The translations under genes and the position numbers were made by a program. A stretch of DNA of 64,000 nucleotides. It comes from Magnetominusculus dajiuhuensis. GTDB taxonomy: Bacteria; Nitrospirota; Thermodesulfovibrionia; Thermodesulfovibrionales; Magnetobacteriaceae. The notes under the pieces are model-generated. The model did no database searches and was not told the DNA's origin. It saw only the letters and a program-made list of their open reading frames with translations. The stretch covers positions 1 to 64,000 of the forward strand of contig NZ_JBJUSG010000003.1 of the NCBI RefSeq assembly GCF_046044395.1, written 5' to 3'. Below, in pieces: positions 51,834-60,441 of this stretch; within the stretch, counting starts at the first letter, position 1, and each line of letters starts with the position of its first letter.

Positions 51834-54128
51834 ATGAAATTAAAAATCTATCTATTAGCGGTATTATTATATTTCGTTACGGCATTTCCTGCATGGGCGT
51901 GGCCAGTCAGCGTTCCTAAGACCGGGCAGACAAGCTGCACTGATAATGCCGCTTGTACTGGCACAGGGCAGGATGGTGATACACTTTCTGGATATGCCTG
52001 GCCAAGTCCAAGATTTACGAACAACGGCGACGGGACTACAACCGACTTATTAACCGGCTTGATTTGGGTTCAAGATATTTATAAAGCTAGTTCTACAATT
52101 AACAGGTGTTCCGGTGGTAGTTATTATGATAACTGGAAGCCTGTGTTGAATTATATTGTCTGTGCGAATACTGTCGGCTACCTTGGACATAAAGACTGGC
52201 GGCTGCCGAATATTAACGAGTTGGAAAGTTTGCTAAATTATGGTCAGGCAAATAATGCCACATGGCTTCAAAATGCAGGTTTTAATTTTTATGGCAGTGA
52301 CGCATTCTGGTCGTCCACTACTGCCGCAGACAATTCGTCATCCGCATGGCAAGTTTATATTGATGAATGGCGAGTTACAAGAGAAAATAAGGACCAGACT
52401 ACTCTTTCCGCTATGTTAGTGCGAAGCGGTGTGAATTCGGGTACGTCCACCGTTTGGGCAACCGGCCAAACAAACACCTACTATACAGGCGATGATGGGG
52501 TAAAACAGACTGGAACCGCATGGCCAGTTCCAAGATTTACCAATAACTACGACGGTACGGTAACTGATCAGCTTACCGGCCTGATGTGGACTACTAATGC
52601 AAACATAAATGGAGGCGGCTCATGGCAGGATGCTCTCAATTACATAAAGACTATTAATTCAAACAATCTCTACAGCCATAATGACTGGCGTCTGCCAAAC
52701 ATACGTGAGCTTAGAAGCCTTGTGGATTATTCACAGTCCAATCCTGCTCTACCATCAGGACATCCGTTTACCAACGTGCAGTTGGGCGCCTCGGGCTATT
52801 ATTGGTCTTCCACCTCAGCCCATGAATCATGGAACGCGCTTGGCGTACTCATGAGCACTGGCAATTATTATGAGAACTATAAATATACCAGCCCATACTA
52901 CGTGTGGCCGGTACGAACCACAACCGGCAATACTGGCAATAAGGTTTATTTAACAGTTATTATGATGGGCACGGGCTTAGGGGTTGTAACAAGCACCGAT
53001 GGAAAAATCTACTGTAGTACTTATAGTAACTCCAGTTGCACAGTCTCATATACTGCGCCATTTACAACAACATTGGACGAGACTGCAGCATCCACCTCTA
53101 CAGTCTTTCAGGGGTGGGATGGCGGCGGCTGTTCCGGCGTTGATCAAACTTGTACAATAAATTCAAGCGACAACGTAACCGTAAGGGCATATTTCAAGGA
53201 TACTACCAAAGACCAAATCCATCCCGTTGAGGACTATAACGGCGATGGGAAAAGCGATCTTTTATGGCAGGCATGGAATCTTTCCCAAGGCGTGAAAAAC
53301 TTTTTCACATGGTTGATGTCCGGCGGTATTGTTACGAACACCGCTTATAGCAACATACCTGTTGACCCGAATTCATATGTATCGGGAAGCGGAAACTTTC
53401 GCGGTAATGGAGTGTGGGGCGCGGTAACGGTCAATAAATCAACCGGCGCGGTTAGCATTATCTGGCCATATGATAATACCAGCGGCACTATCAGCACATC
53501 TGTGGACTCCACTTGGCAAATTAAAGGAACGGGGGATTTTGACGGCGATGGCAAGAGTGATATTTTATGGCAGAATTCGACAACGGGTGCTGTAGCCGCT
53601 TGGTTTATGGACAATATTACGATTAAAAACGCGGGCGTTGTTATCTCATCAATGGACTCCGCCTGGCAGATAAAGGGTGTCGGGGATTTCAATGGCGACG
53701 GCATGAGCGACGTTCTATGGCAGAATTCGACAACAGGCGCTGTCGTCATCTGGCTTATGAACGGGACTACGATTAAAAGCACTGGCGTTGTCATGTCATC
53801 AATGGACTCCAGTTGGCAGATAAAGGGCGTTGGCGACTTCAATGGCGATGGTATGAGCGATATACTATGGCAAAACTCAACCACAGGTGCGGTTGTCATC
53901 TGGCTTATGAATGGGACTTCTATAAAAAGTTCCAATGTCGTGGCGTCATCGGTTTCCTCCGACTGGCAGATAAAGAAGGTGGGGGATTACGACGGCGATG
54001 GTATGAGCGATATACTATGGCAAAACTCAACAACGGGTGCTGTTGTCACATGGCTTATGAACGGGACTTCTATAAAAAGTTCCAACGTTGTGGCGTCATC
54101 GGTTTCCTCTGACTGGCAGATACAGTAA
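51834..54128 (+). CDS. Secreted DUF1566 / VCBS-repeat protein
   Basis: With the ATG at 51834 (58th codon of the longer frame from 51663) the protein starts with a clear signal peptide, MKLKIYLLAVLLYF to AWA|WP. Two DUF1566 modules follow, each with DGTTTDLLTGLIWVQ or DGTVTDQLTGLMWTT and DWRLPNIxEL. A bacterial-repeat-like segment with cysteine pairs follows (CSTYSNSSC, CSGVDQTC). The C-terminal third is a row of VCBS/FG-GAP repeats with D-G-D-G-x-S-D-I-LWQNSTTGAV, calcium-binding in this family. The product is about 764 residues, is exported, and may bind surfaces or ligands outside the cell. It ends abruptly in the last repeat. Confidence 0.8.
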   Translation: MKLKIYLLAVLLYFVTAFPAWAWPVSVPKTGQTSCTDNAACTGTGQDGDTLSGYAWPSPRFTNNGDGTTTDLLTGLIWVQDIYKASSTINRCSGGSYYDNWKPVLNYIVCANTVGYLGHKDWRLPNINELESLLNYGQANNATWLQNAGFNFYGSDAFWSSTTAADNSSSAWQVYIDEWRVTRENKDQTTLSAMLVRSGVNSGTSTVWATGQTNTYYTGDDGVKQTGTAWPVPRFTNNYDGTVTDQLTGLMWTTNANINGGGSWQDALNYIKTINSNNLYSHNDWRLPNIRELRSLVDYSQSNPALPSGHPFTNVQLGASGYYWSSTSAHESWNALGVLMSTGNYYENYKYTSPYYVWPVRTTTGNTGNKVYLTVIMMGTGLGVVTSTDGKIYCSTYSNSSCTVSYTAPFTTTLDETAASTSTVFQGWDGGGCSGVDQTCTINSSDNVTVRAYFKDTTKDQIHPVEDYNGDGKSDLLWQAWNLSQGVKNFFTWLMSGGIVTNTAYSNIPVDPNSYVSGSGNFRGNGVWGAVTVNKSTGAVSIIWPYDNTSGTISTSVDSTWQIKGTGDFDGDGKSDILWQNSTTGAVAAWFMDNITIKNAGVVISSMDSAWQIKGVGDFNGDGMSDVLWQNSTTGAVVIWLMNGTTIKSTGVVMSSMDSSWQIKGVGDFNGDGMSDILWQNSTTGAVVIWLMNGTSIKSSNVVASSVSSDWQIKKVGDYDGDGMSDILWQNSTTGAVVTWLMNGTSIKSSNVVASSVSSDWQIQ
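53521..54128 (+). repeat. 150-bp tandem repeat array encoding VCBS repeats
   Basis: Four units of exactly 150 bases (50 residues) follow each other, with GGCGATGG-type calcium-site codons at 53541, 53691, 53841 and 53991. The last two are nearly identical in DNA sequence across their whole length, including CTATAAAAAGTTCCAA. A diverged unit precedes them at about 53231. This indicates recent tandem duplication. Confidence 0.85.
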
Positions 54129-54136
54129 CCAGATGC

Positions 54137-55339
54137 TTAATTATATTTGAGTACTTTTCTTTCTGAATGGACTGGAAACTCCAGGCCGTCCTTGTGAATA
54201 TATGCGAGCTTGGCCTCAATCTTTACGAGTTTTTCATGCTCTGGAAAGACGGCGTAATATTTTTCGGTCGTAGTCATTCTGGGCTGAAGGGAATAGTCAA
54301 GGATGTCCTTTATTTCCCATGTGTCATAACGCCTGTTGCCCTCTATGTCGAGTCCTGGCTCAAAGAACTCCTTTTTTGCCGACCAGATAACCTTGTCATT
54401 TTCGTCTGTGGCCGTCACTGTAAGGAGCACTCGTGATGTCCACATGCAGCCGTCAGGTACTCTGTGGCCGGCCTTATTGGTTATATCCACCGTTATGGCC
54501 GCCGCCGGTATCCACTTCTTTTCGCCGTATGATTGACTCTTAAACGCCCTTGCATTTAACTCAAGGAGCATTCCCTCTTTGAGCATGTCCGGCACATAGG
54601 CACCGGGAAATGTGTGTCCCCGATTGTTTTTTCTCATGTGGCACTCCTGACAGTTCGTCTGCCCACCTGCGGCAACGTACTGGTCCCTGTAGCTTTGGGC
54701 AATGGTGCTGCAAATAATCCTTTCACTGTCAGGGGCGGTGTAAACCCCATGGCACTGCATACAGAATATGGCATTATCAAGATACGTTGTCTTTTTAACG
54801 TTGTGATATGTCGTATTTCCTTTGCTGACATTGCCGGGGCCGTAAACGGTCTGCTTTTCGGGCGTATTGGGTGGCGGCACGGCCTTCATGTTGTGGCATG
54901 TATAGCAGGATACGTTTAAGTGGGATAGTAAATCTTTTGCCTTTTTCTTGCCTTCAGGGTTTGCAGACTTGCCGCCCGCTAGCTTAATGGCATCCACCAC
55001 CTCCCTTACAAATTTCTCGGAGGCATACTCCATAACAGGGGCGTGGCAGGTCAGGCATTTCATAAGCTCCGTCCTCAGGGGCAGTCCCTTTCTCACAGGG
55101 TCTCTCTCTATGCCGTCAACTATATATGAATATATGCCGTCTATCGAATGAAGCAGCGATGAGGAGTGTACCGACATCTTCCATTGCATAGAGACTTCGC
55201 CGTGGCAAGAGGCACACGCCTCCGACGAGTTTTGGATGTCCTGCTCCTTGTCTATCTTATCTGCCAGGCCGACGGCGGAGCCGGGCGCTACCATCAATAA
55301 TAAATTTAACATTAATGCCAACATCAGGTATCTGTTCAT
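54137..55339 (-). CDS. Pentaheme c-type cytochrome
   Basis: The 400-residue protein has a signal peptide and five CxxCH heme-binding motifs: CASCH, CLTCH, CYTCH, CMQCH and CQECH, in the N-terminal two-thirds. The C-terminal third is a beta-rich domain without heme motifs (ITVDITNKAGHRVPDGCMW onward). The layout resembles cytochrome c554-type or NrfA-related multiheme proteins, but it is not one of the standard families I know. It should be periplasmic. It lies 28 bases downstream of the YeeE gene on the minus strand, so it is probably co-transcribed with it. Its physiological electron donor is unknown. Confidence 0.85.
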   Translation of the reverse strand: MNRYLMLALMLNLLLMVAPGSAVGLADKIDKEQDIQNSSEACASCHGEVSMQWKMSVHSSSLLHSIDGIYSYIVDGIERDPVRKGLPLRTELMKCLTCHAPVMEYASEKFVREVVDAIKLAGGKSANPEGKKKAKDLLSHLNVSCYTCHNMKAVPPPNTPEKQTVYGPGNVSKGNTTYHNVKKTTYLDNAIFCMQCHGVYTAPDSERIICSTIAQSYRDQYVAAGGQTNCQECHMRKNNRGHTFPGAYVPDMLKEGMLLELNARAFKSQSYGEKKWIPAAAITVDITNKAGHRVPDGCMWTSRVLLTVTATDENDKVIWSAKKEFFEPGLDIEGNRRYDTWEIKDILDYSLQPRMTTTEKYYAVFPEHEKLVKIEAKLAYIHKDGLEFPVHSERKVLKYN

Positions 55340-55367
55340 AACCGTAACCTCATTTTATGATTATTTG

Positions 55368-56423
55368 TTATTGTATATCCATAGGCCGGATAAACTTGAT
55401 ATAGACCATAGACCAGTTCCCAAGTATTATAAAGATCATCGTAACGAAACTCGACACCGCCAGCGTGGACGCCCCTGTCAGGCCGTGGCCAATGTTACAT
55501 CCTCCGCCCACAACGGCGCCAAATCCCATGAGAAGACCGCCCAAAAAGGCGTCTAACGTCTCATTTGCCCCGCATGATTTCAGCTTACACTCCCCAATTT
55601 GTTTGCTGCTTAAATATGAACCGAACACCACCCCGAATATAAGAAAAACACTCCACGTAGGGTCATCCCCCTGCATAACCCACCTAAACAGTTCCACTGT
55701 CGGGCCAGTAAAAGACATCCCACGCGCCTTACCCCCATAGTAATCCGACGCCCACCATGCGGCTATCCCGATAATGCCCAATACCGGCCCGGCAACATAC
55801 CATGAGTATCCTCTGCGAGACTTCTTAAAATCTCCTCTGAGGATAACAAACAGAAATACCGCCCCAAGCACCGCAATAACTATCCACTTATTGACGCCGA
55901 ACAGGTTATAGAGCGTCAGCGGGTAGATGTCGGCATGGGTTGCCCATGACTCATCAACTTGCCTGGCGGTCAGGAGTTTCAGGCCGTCTCCGGTAAGCCA
56001 AATCTGGTAATTGGACAGCGATTGGTAAAGCCTGAGAAGCATCCCCTCTGACGTGGTTAAAATACCGACAAAAAATCCAAGCACGCTAACCCATGCCGGC
56101 ACTATCCCCTCGCCAATCTTAAACCATATACCGCTGGCACACCCGCTTGCCATCACTATCCCGATGCCAAACAGATAACCGCCCATAACATTGGCCACAG
56201 GCATAAACCCCTGCCTGTAAAGTACCTTAATAACACCGGTATCCTCAAGTATATTCGCCCCGATTATCATTATTAAAAGCGCGGCAAGATATGCCCTGAA
56301 TATCTCAGTGTTTTTCACTAAAATCATGTCCCTGAAGGCCGAGTTCATACAAACCCTGCCCCGCTGCAATACCCACCCCAACAAGGCCCCTACAACCAGC
56401 CCGGATATTACCATCTTAATCAT
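55368..56423 (-). CDS. YeeE/YedE family sulfur-compound transporter
   Basis: The 351-residue protein has about nine transmembrane helices. The family's conserved cysteines are present in GRVCMNSAFRD, ASGCASGIW and GGGCNIGHGL. YeeE proteins such as TsuA carry thiosulfate across the membrane through cysteine pairs. Together with the pentaheme cytochrome downstream it may belong to a sulfur-compound uptake or oxidation unit. Confidence 0.88.
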   Translation of the reverse strand: MIKMVISGLVVGALLGWVLQRGRVCMNSAFRDMILVKNTEIFRAYLAALLIMIIGANILEDTGVIKVLYRQGFMPVANVMGGYLFGIGIVMASGCASGIWFKIGEGIVPAWVSVLGFFVGILTTSEGMLLRLYQSLSNYQIWLTGDGLKLLTARQVDESWATHADIYPLTLYNLFGVNKWIVIAVLGAVFLFVILRGDFKKSRRGYSWYVAGPVLGIIGIAAWWASDYYGGKARGMSFTGPTVELFRWVMQGDDPTWSVFLIFGVVFGSYLSSKQIGECKLKSCGANETLDAFLGGLLMGFGAVVGGGCNIGHGLTGASTLAVSSFVTMIFIILGNWSMVYIKFIRPMDIQ

Positions 56424-56585
56424 CGTATCTCACCACTGCCCCCAAACGCCAATGCCACCAACGCCCGTGCTTATAAGATACACACTGTGATACATTATAG
56501 CAACAACCCTGATGCTTTGAAAAGGGGGGGCAGGTTCGTGGATGAATTACCGCATGGGGTAATCATAATTATTTATGGTGGTGGT

Positions 56586-56615
56586 TTGCCAAAGGCAATA
56601 CTATTTTGATACAAT
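56586..56615 (+). promoter_or_regulatory. Putative promoter of the GAF-GGDEF gene
   Basis: TTGCCA (56586-56591) and TACAAT (56610-56615) are separated by 18 bases, giving a leader of about 110 bases before the ATG at 56732. GGTAGG lies nine bases before the ATG. The remainder of the 308-base gap from 56424 holds no feature I can support. Confidence 0.45.
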
Positions 56616-56731
56616 AGTGAGGTTGTGAGTTACTACGGTATGGCGTGGGATTCGGTTAATTTCAGAGCCAGGGCAAAATGGTGGATCTCATAAATTAATT
56701 AAACGCGTTTATGTGGAAAGAGAGGTAGGCT

Positions 56732-57718
56732 ATGAAAGATAAAATGCTTAATGACTTGTGTTTTGCCATTGACAAATTAAGCGCTCAGGAGAATGCGGCA
56801 CATACGATTCATGAAATAATCTATGAGTTAAAGAATTCGCTGGATATAGTTTCTGCGGTGCTTGTCGAGAAGAATTCACACGACGACTACCTTGAGATTA
56901 AAAACAGGTATAACGTGTCGGAGCAATTTACCCGCTCTTACAAGCGAGGAATTGGTACCGGCGTAATAGGACGGATATTTTATAACGATGAGCTCGCCGT
57001 AGTACTCAAGGGGGAAAATGAAGACGATTATAAAGACCTCATGATAGAGCACGACTATGAGATGGCGATAGTATTGAGGGTATCGGTTGAAGGCCGGGTG
57101 CTTGGATTTCTGGCCCTATATTTTTCCAATAAAGTTGTAATTACGGAGCAGCTCAGGAAATTCCTGATCTCAATAGTTAAATTGTGTTCTGAGGCAATAC
57201 GAAAAGAAAAGTTGCTTGGTTTTGTAAAGGAAATGCGCAGTGTTGACCCGCAAACAGGCCTGCTATATTATCACTTCTTTTACCAAAAGTTAAAAGAAGA
57301 GTTCGATAAGAATAGAAGAATGAACATCCCGATGACTGTTGCCATAATGGACATGGACAATTTTAAACGTGTAATGGGTGTCTATGGTCTGGATACCGCT
57401 CATGAGTTATTCAAAGAGCTGGCCGATGAGCTGCGTGCCTTTGTCAGAGGAATAGATATGCTGGGGCATTACGGCACAGACGAGTTCATCATATACATGC
57501 CGAACACAACACTGAACGATGCTGAACTGGTACTCAACCGTTTCCTTGATAATCTCATCCATAAGAGATTCACCCCGAATAATTTATGCACGTCACTTTC
57601 TATGGGTATCGCATCCCTGCATCAGGATGACTCATTGGAAGATTTGCTTAGCAACACCCAGCGTGCCCTGTATAAATCAAAGTTGAAGGGAGGGAAAATC
57701 TCAAGATGCGACGAATAA
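56732..57718 (+). CDS. GAF-GGDEF protein with altered active site
   Basis: The 328-residue protein has a GAF-like domain (about 20-160) and a GGDEF-like domain (about 165-328) with VDPQTGLLYYHFFYQKL, IMDMDNFKRV and HYGTDEF. The catalytic GG(D/E)EF is GTDEF here: the second glycine, which contacts the GTP, is replaced by threonine. This makes diguanylate cyclase activity doubtful, though the metal-binding D in IMDMDNF is kept. It may act as a GTP- or c-di-GMP-binding sensor. No membrane segment. It is 27 bases ahead of nfnA on the same strand. Confidence 0.82.
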   Translation: MKDKMLNDLCFAIDKLSAQENAAHTIHEIIYELKNSLDIVSAVLVEKNSHDDYLEIKNRYNVSEQFTRSYKRGIGTGVIGRIFYNDELAVVLKGENEDDYKDLMIEHDYEMAIVLRVSVEGRVLGFLALYFSNKVVITEQLRKFLISIVKLCSEAIRKEKLLGFVKEMRSVDPQTGLLYYHFFYQKLKEEFDKNRRMNIPMTVAIMDMDNFKRVMGVYGLDTAHELFKELADELRAFVRGIDMLGHYGTDEFIIYMPNTTLNDAELVLNRFLDNLIHKRFTPNNLCTSLSMGIASLHQDDSLEDLLSNTQRALYKSKLKGGKISRCDE

Positions 57719-57745
57719 TAAACGATTTTCTCAACTTGATCAGCT

Positions 57746-58579
57746 ATGTTTGAAATAACAAGGGTTGAGAACTTTTCACCCTCGACATTCCTGTGGGAGA
57801 TTAATGCCCCTGAGATTGCGTGGGCGGCCAGGCCCGGGCAGTTTGTCATCGTCCATTGCGATGAGACCTCTGAGCGCATTCCACTGACAATTGCGGATTT
57901 CGACGCTGTCAAAGGCACGATAACGATTGTAATTCAGGCGGCAGGCAAGGGCACGATGCAGATGATGGAGTATAAGGCGGGGGACCATGTATCAGCCGTA
58001 GCAGGGCCGCTTGGCGAGCCGTCAGAGATTGAGAATTTCGGTACGGTGGTTTTAGTGGGCGGTGGGCTGGGGGTTGCGCCCGTATATCCCATACTCCGCG
58101 CGTTAAAACTAAAGGGCTGCTATACAATCTCAATAATCGGTTTCAGGTCAAAATCCCTTGTTTTTTGGGAAAGTCGTTTTCGCGACTATTCAGATGAGTC
58201 AATCATCGTAACTGACGACGGCTCATACGGCGAAAAGGCATTAGTAACGCAGCCATTAAAAGACCTCCTTATGGAGAGGCAAATCAACCGCGTCATAGCG
58301 ATTGGCCCGCTTGTCATGATGAGGGCCTGTGCCGAGGTAACACGCCCATTTGGAGTGCGCACGATTGTCTCGGTGAATCCCATAATGGTTGACGGCACGG
58401 GGATGTGCGGCAGTTGCAGGGTAAGCCTTGGTGACGAGGTGAAATTCGCCTGCATAGACGGCCCTGACATGGACGGGCATCTTGTGAATTTTGACGAGTT
58501 GCTGATTCGCCAGAAGCGGTTCGTAAAATATGAAAAACAGTCATTAGCCTTACACGAAAAGAAGAAATGTCCAAAATAG
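57746..58579 (+). CDS. nfnA: NfnA: NADH-dependent ferredoxin:NADP oxidoreductase, small subunit
   Basis: The 277-residue flavoprotein has an N-terminal flavin-binding barrel (RPGQFVIVHC, RIPLTIAD), the nucleotide domain VLVGGGLGVAPVYP and a C-terminal [2Fe-2S] motif GMCGSCRVSLGDEVKFAC. It is the NfnA/SudB type. With the following gene it forms NfnAB, which bifurcates electrons between NADH/ferredoxin and NADPH. It overlaps nfnB by 13 bases. Confidence 0.9.
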   Translation: MFEITRVENFSPSTFLWEINAPEIAWAARPGQFVIVHCDETSERIPLTIADFDAVKGTITIVIQAAGKGTMQMMEYKAGDHVSAVAGPLGEPSEIENFGTVVLVGGGLGVAPVYPILRALKLKGCYTISIIGFRSKSLVFWESRFRDYSDESIIVTDDGSYGEKALVTQPLKDLLMERQINRVIAIGPLVMMRACAEVTRPFGVRTIVSVNPIMVDGTGMCGSCRVSLGDEVKFACIDGPDMDGHLVNFDELLIRQKRFVKYEKQSLALHEKKKCPK

Positions 58580-59973
58580 CAAGACAACACTCAGCCCATC
58601 TGCCCCCCGACACGCGGCGCACGAATTTCATGGAGGTCGTCTGCGGATACACAGAGGCAGAGGCCCTCACCGAGTCCGGCAGATGTCTGCAGTGCAAAGA
58701 GCCGTTATGCAGCGTTGGTTGCCCGGTCAGGATAAACATAAAGGGATTCATTAACTTTGTATCGAAAAAGGATTATAAAGGCGCGTATAAGACAATTACA
58801 GAGGCCAACCTATTTCCCTCGATTTGTGGAAGGGTATGCCCGCAGGAGAGGCAGTGTGAGGCAGGGTGCATACTGGGGAAAAAACAACAGCCCGTAGCCA
58901 TTGGCCTTCTGGAGCGATTTGTGGGAGACATGGCGCAGCAACACAACTGGCAGGAGACGCGGCCCATTGATCTGATTGGGCCAACCAGCAAGAGGGCGGC
59001 GATAATTGGCTCAGGCCCTGCCGGCCTGGCCTGTGCATATGACCTGGCGAAGGCAGGGGTAACAGTCGTAGTATTTGAGGCCCTGCACCTGCCCGGTGGT
59101 GTGCTGACTTATGGGATACCACAGTTCAGGCTGCCCAAGGAAAGGGTCTTCAGGGAGATAGAGAACCTTACAAGGCTTGGCGTTACAATAGAGACAAACA
59201 GGGTAATCGGCAAGATACACACAATTGAAGACCTGATGAGCAGGTTGTCATTCGATGTGGTTTTTATAGGAACCGGTGCCGGTTATCCAAGGAATCTCGG
59301 CATAAAGGGGGATTCACTAAACGGCGTAATGTCTGCCAACGAGTTTTTGACGAGGGTAAACCTGATGCGCGGGTTTGACTTCCCACGGTACGCCACCCCT
59401 GTGGGGATAGGAAAGAATGTTGCGGTAATAGGGTGTGGCAACACGGCGATAGACTCCGCGCGAACATCGCTGCGCCTGGGGCCTGATAATGTCTATATCG
59501 TCTACAGGCGGACATTAGAAGAAAGCCCCGCGCGTAAAGAGGAAGTTCGCCACGCGATAGAGGAGGGCGTACAGTTTATCTGCCTTACCACTGCGAAGGA
59601 GATAATACCGGACAACGAGGGCTGGGTCAAGGGTATGAACTGCGTACAGAAAGACGAAACCGGAAGTTCCGAAATCTTATTAAATGTAGATACGGTAATC
59701 TACGCGCTAGGGACGATGGCCAACCCGATAATCGCAAGGACAACCCCTGAGCTAACAACAGACAAGGCCCACTACATAGAGACCAACGGGGAGAGTTTGA
59801 TGACCTCAATGCCGGGCGTGTTCGCCGGTGGCGACATAACCAGAAGCGGGGGGACATTCACCACAGTAATTCACGCAATGTCAACGGGAAGGCGCGCGGC
59901 AAAGGGTATGTTAGAGTATTTGGAGTCTAACGCCGAAGCCGCCAACGGGCGGCAGCCCAAACCCAATAGATAA
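58567..59973 (+). CDS. nfnB: NfnB (GltA/GltD-type): ferredoxin:NADP oxidoreductase, large subunit
   Basis: The 468-residue protein has N-terminal cysteines for two [4Fe-4S] clusters (CLQCKEPLCSVGCPV, CGRVCPQERQCEAGC), then two dinucleotide-binding motifs: GSGPAGLACAYDLAKAG and IGCGNTAIDSA. The ADMIT-type C-terminal block FTTVIHAMSTGRRAAKGM follows. Homologues are called glutamate synthase small subunit or NfnB; the pairing with NfnA supports the latter. The last 12 or so residues (EAANGRQPKPNR) come from repeat copy D and do not belong to the family. Confidence 0.9.
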   Translation: MSKIARQHSAHLPPDTRRTNFMEVVCGYTEAEALTESGRCLQCKEPLCSVGCPVRINIKGFINFVSKKDYKGAYKTITEANLFPSICGRVCPQERQCEAGCILGKKQQPVAIGLLERFVGDMAQQHNWQETRPIDLIGPTSKRAAIIGSGPAGLACAYDLAKAGVTVVVFEALHLPGGVLTYGIPQFRLPKERVFREIENLTRLGVTIETNRVIGKIHTIEDLMSRLSFDVVFIGTGAGYPRNLGIKGDSLNGVMSANEFLTRVNLMRGFDFPRYATPVGIGKNVAVIGCGNTAIDSARTSLRLGPDNVYIVYRRTLEESPARKEEVRHAIEEGVQFICLTTAKEIIPDNEGWVKGMNCVQKDETGSSEILLNVDTVIYALGTMANPIIARTTPELTTDKAHYIETNGESLMTSMPGVFAGGDITRSGGTFTTVIHAMSTGRRAAKGMLEYLESNAEAANGRQPKPNR

Positions 59974-60028
59974 AACGTGGCGAGATTTACGGGTGAAGGG
60001 GGGTTACCCCCCTTCGTCTTTAATCCTT
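59933..60028 (+). repeat. Dispersed two-hairpin repeat, copy D
   Basis: This copy overlaps the nfnB 3' end, supplies its last residues, and ends in TAATCC about ten bases before the stop of the convergent receiver gene. The hairpin GGGGGGTTACCCCCC with nearby T-rich sequence could terminate transcription from both sides. Confidence 0.9.
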
Positions 60029-60037
60029 ATGCTGTGT

Positions 60038-60424
60038 CTATTTACAGTTAATTCCCATGCTGTAACATATCACCTCTATCAATTTCTCTATTTCTATAGG
60101 CTTTATGATAGTGGCGCATACCTTGCAGTCCTTCGAGTGCTCATCGTCGGCAAAGGATTTTGTCATAATAATCGGCTGGTCTTTGTTTATCTCTAAAACC
60201 TTTTTTACCAGAGCAACTCCGTCCATCACCGGCATCACATTATCCGTTATAACTATGTCGGGTTCATATTTTACGTATAATTCCAAACCCTCCCTGCCGT
60301 TTTGTGCCATGTATATTTCGCCAAAGCGCCTCCTCAATGTTGCACTCATAACATTCCTGATTGCCCCATCATCGTCTATGAACAGGACACTTAATCGTTT
60401 TAGTGCTTCTCTATTTTGTATCAT
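60038..60424 (-). CDS. Stand-alone response regulator receiver protein
   Basis: The 128-residue protein is a CheY-like receiver domain. It has the acidic pair (FIDDDGA), the phosphorylation site aspartate in ITDNVMPVMDG, and the conserved lysine in IIKPIE. There is no output domain. It starts 17 bases after the histidine kinase gene ends, so it is presumably the direct phosphorylation partner of the kinase. Confidence 0.9.
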   Translation of the reverse strand: MIQNREALKRLSVLFIDDDGAIRNVMSATLRRRFGEIYMAQNGREGLELYVKYEPDIVITDNVMPVMDGVALVKKVLEINKDQPIIMTKSFADDEHSKDCKVCATIIKPIEIEKLIEVICYSMGINCK

Positions 60425-60441
60425 TTCATTTTAAAATCCGG

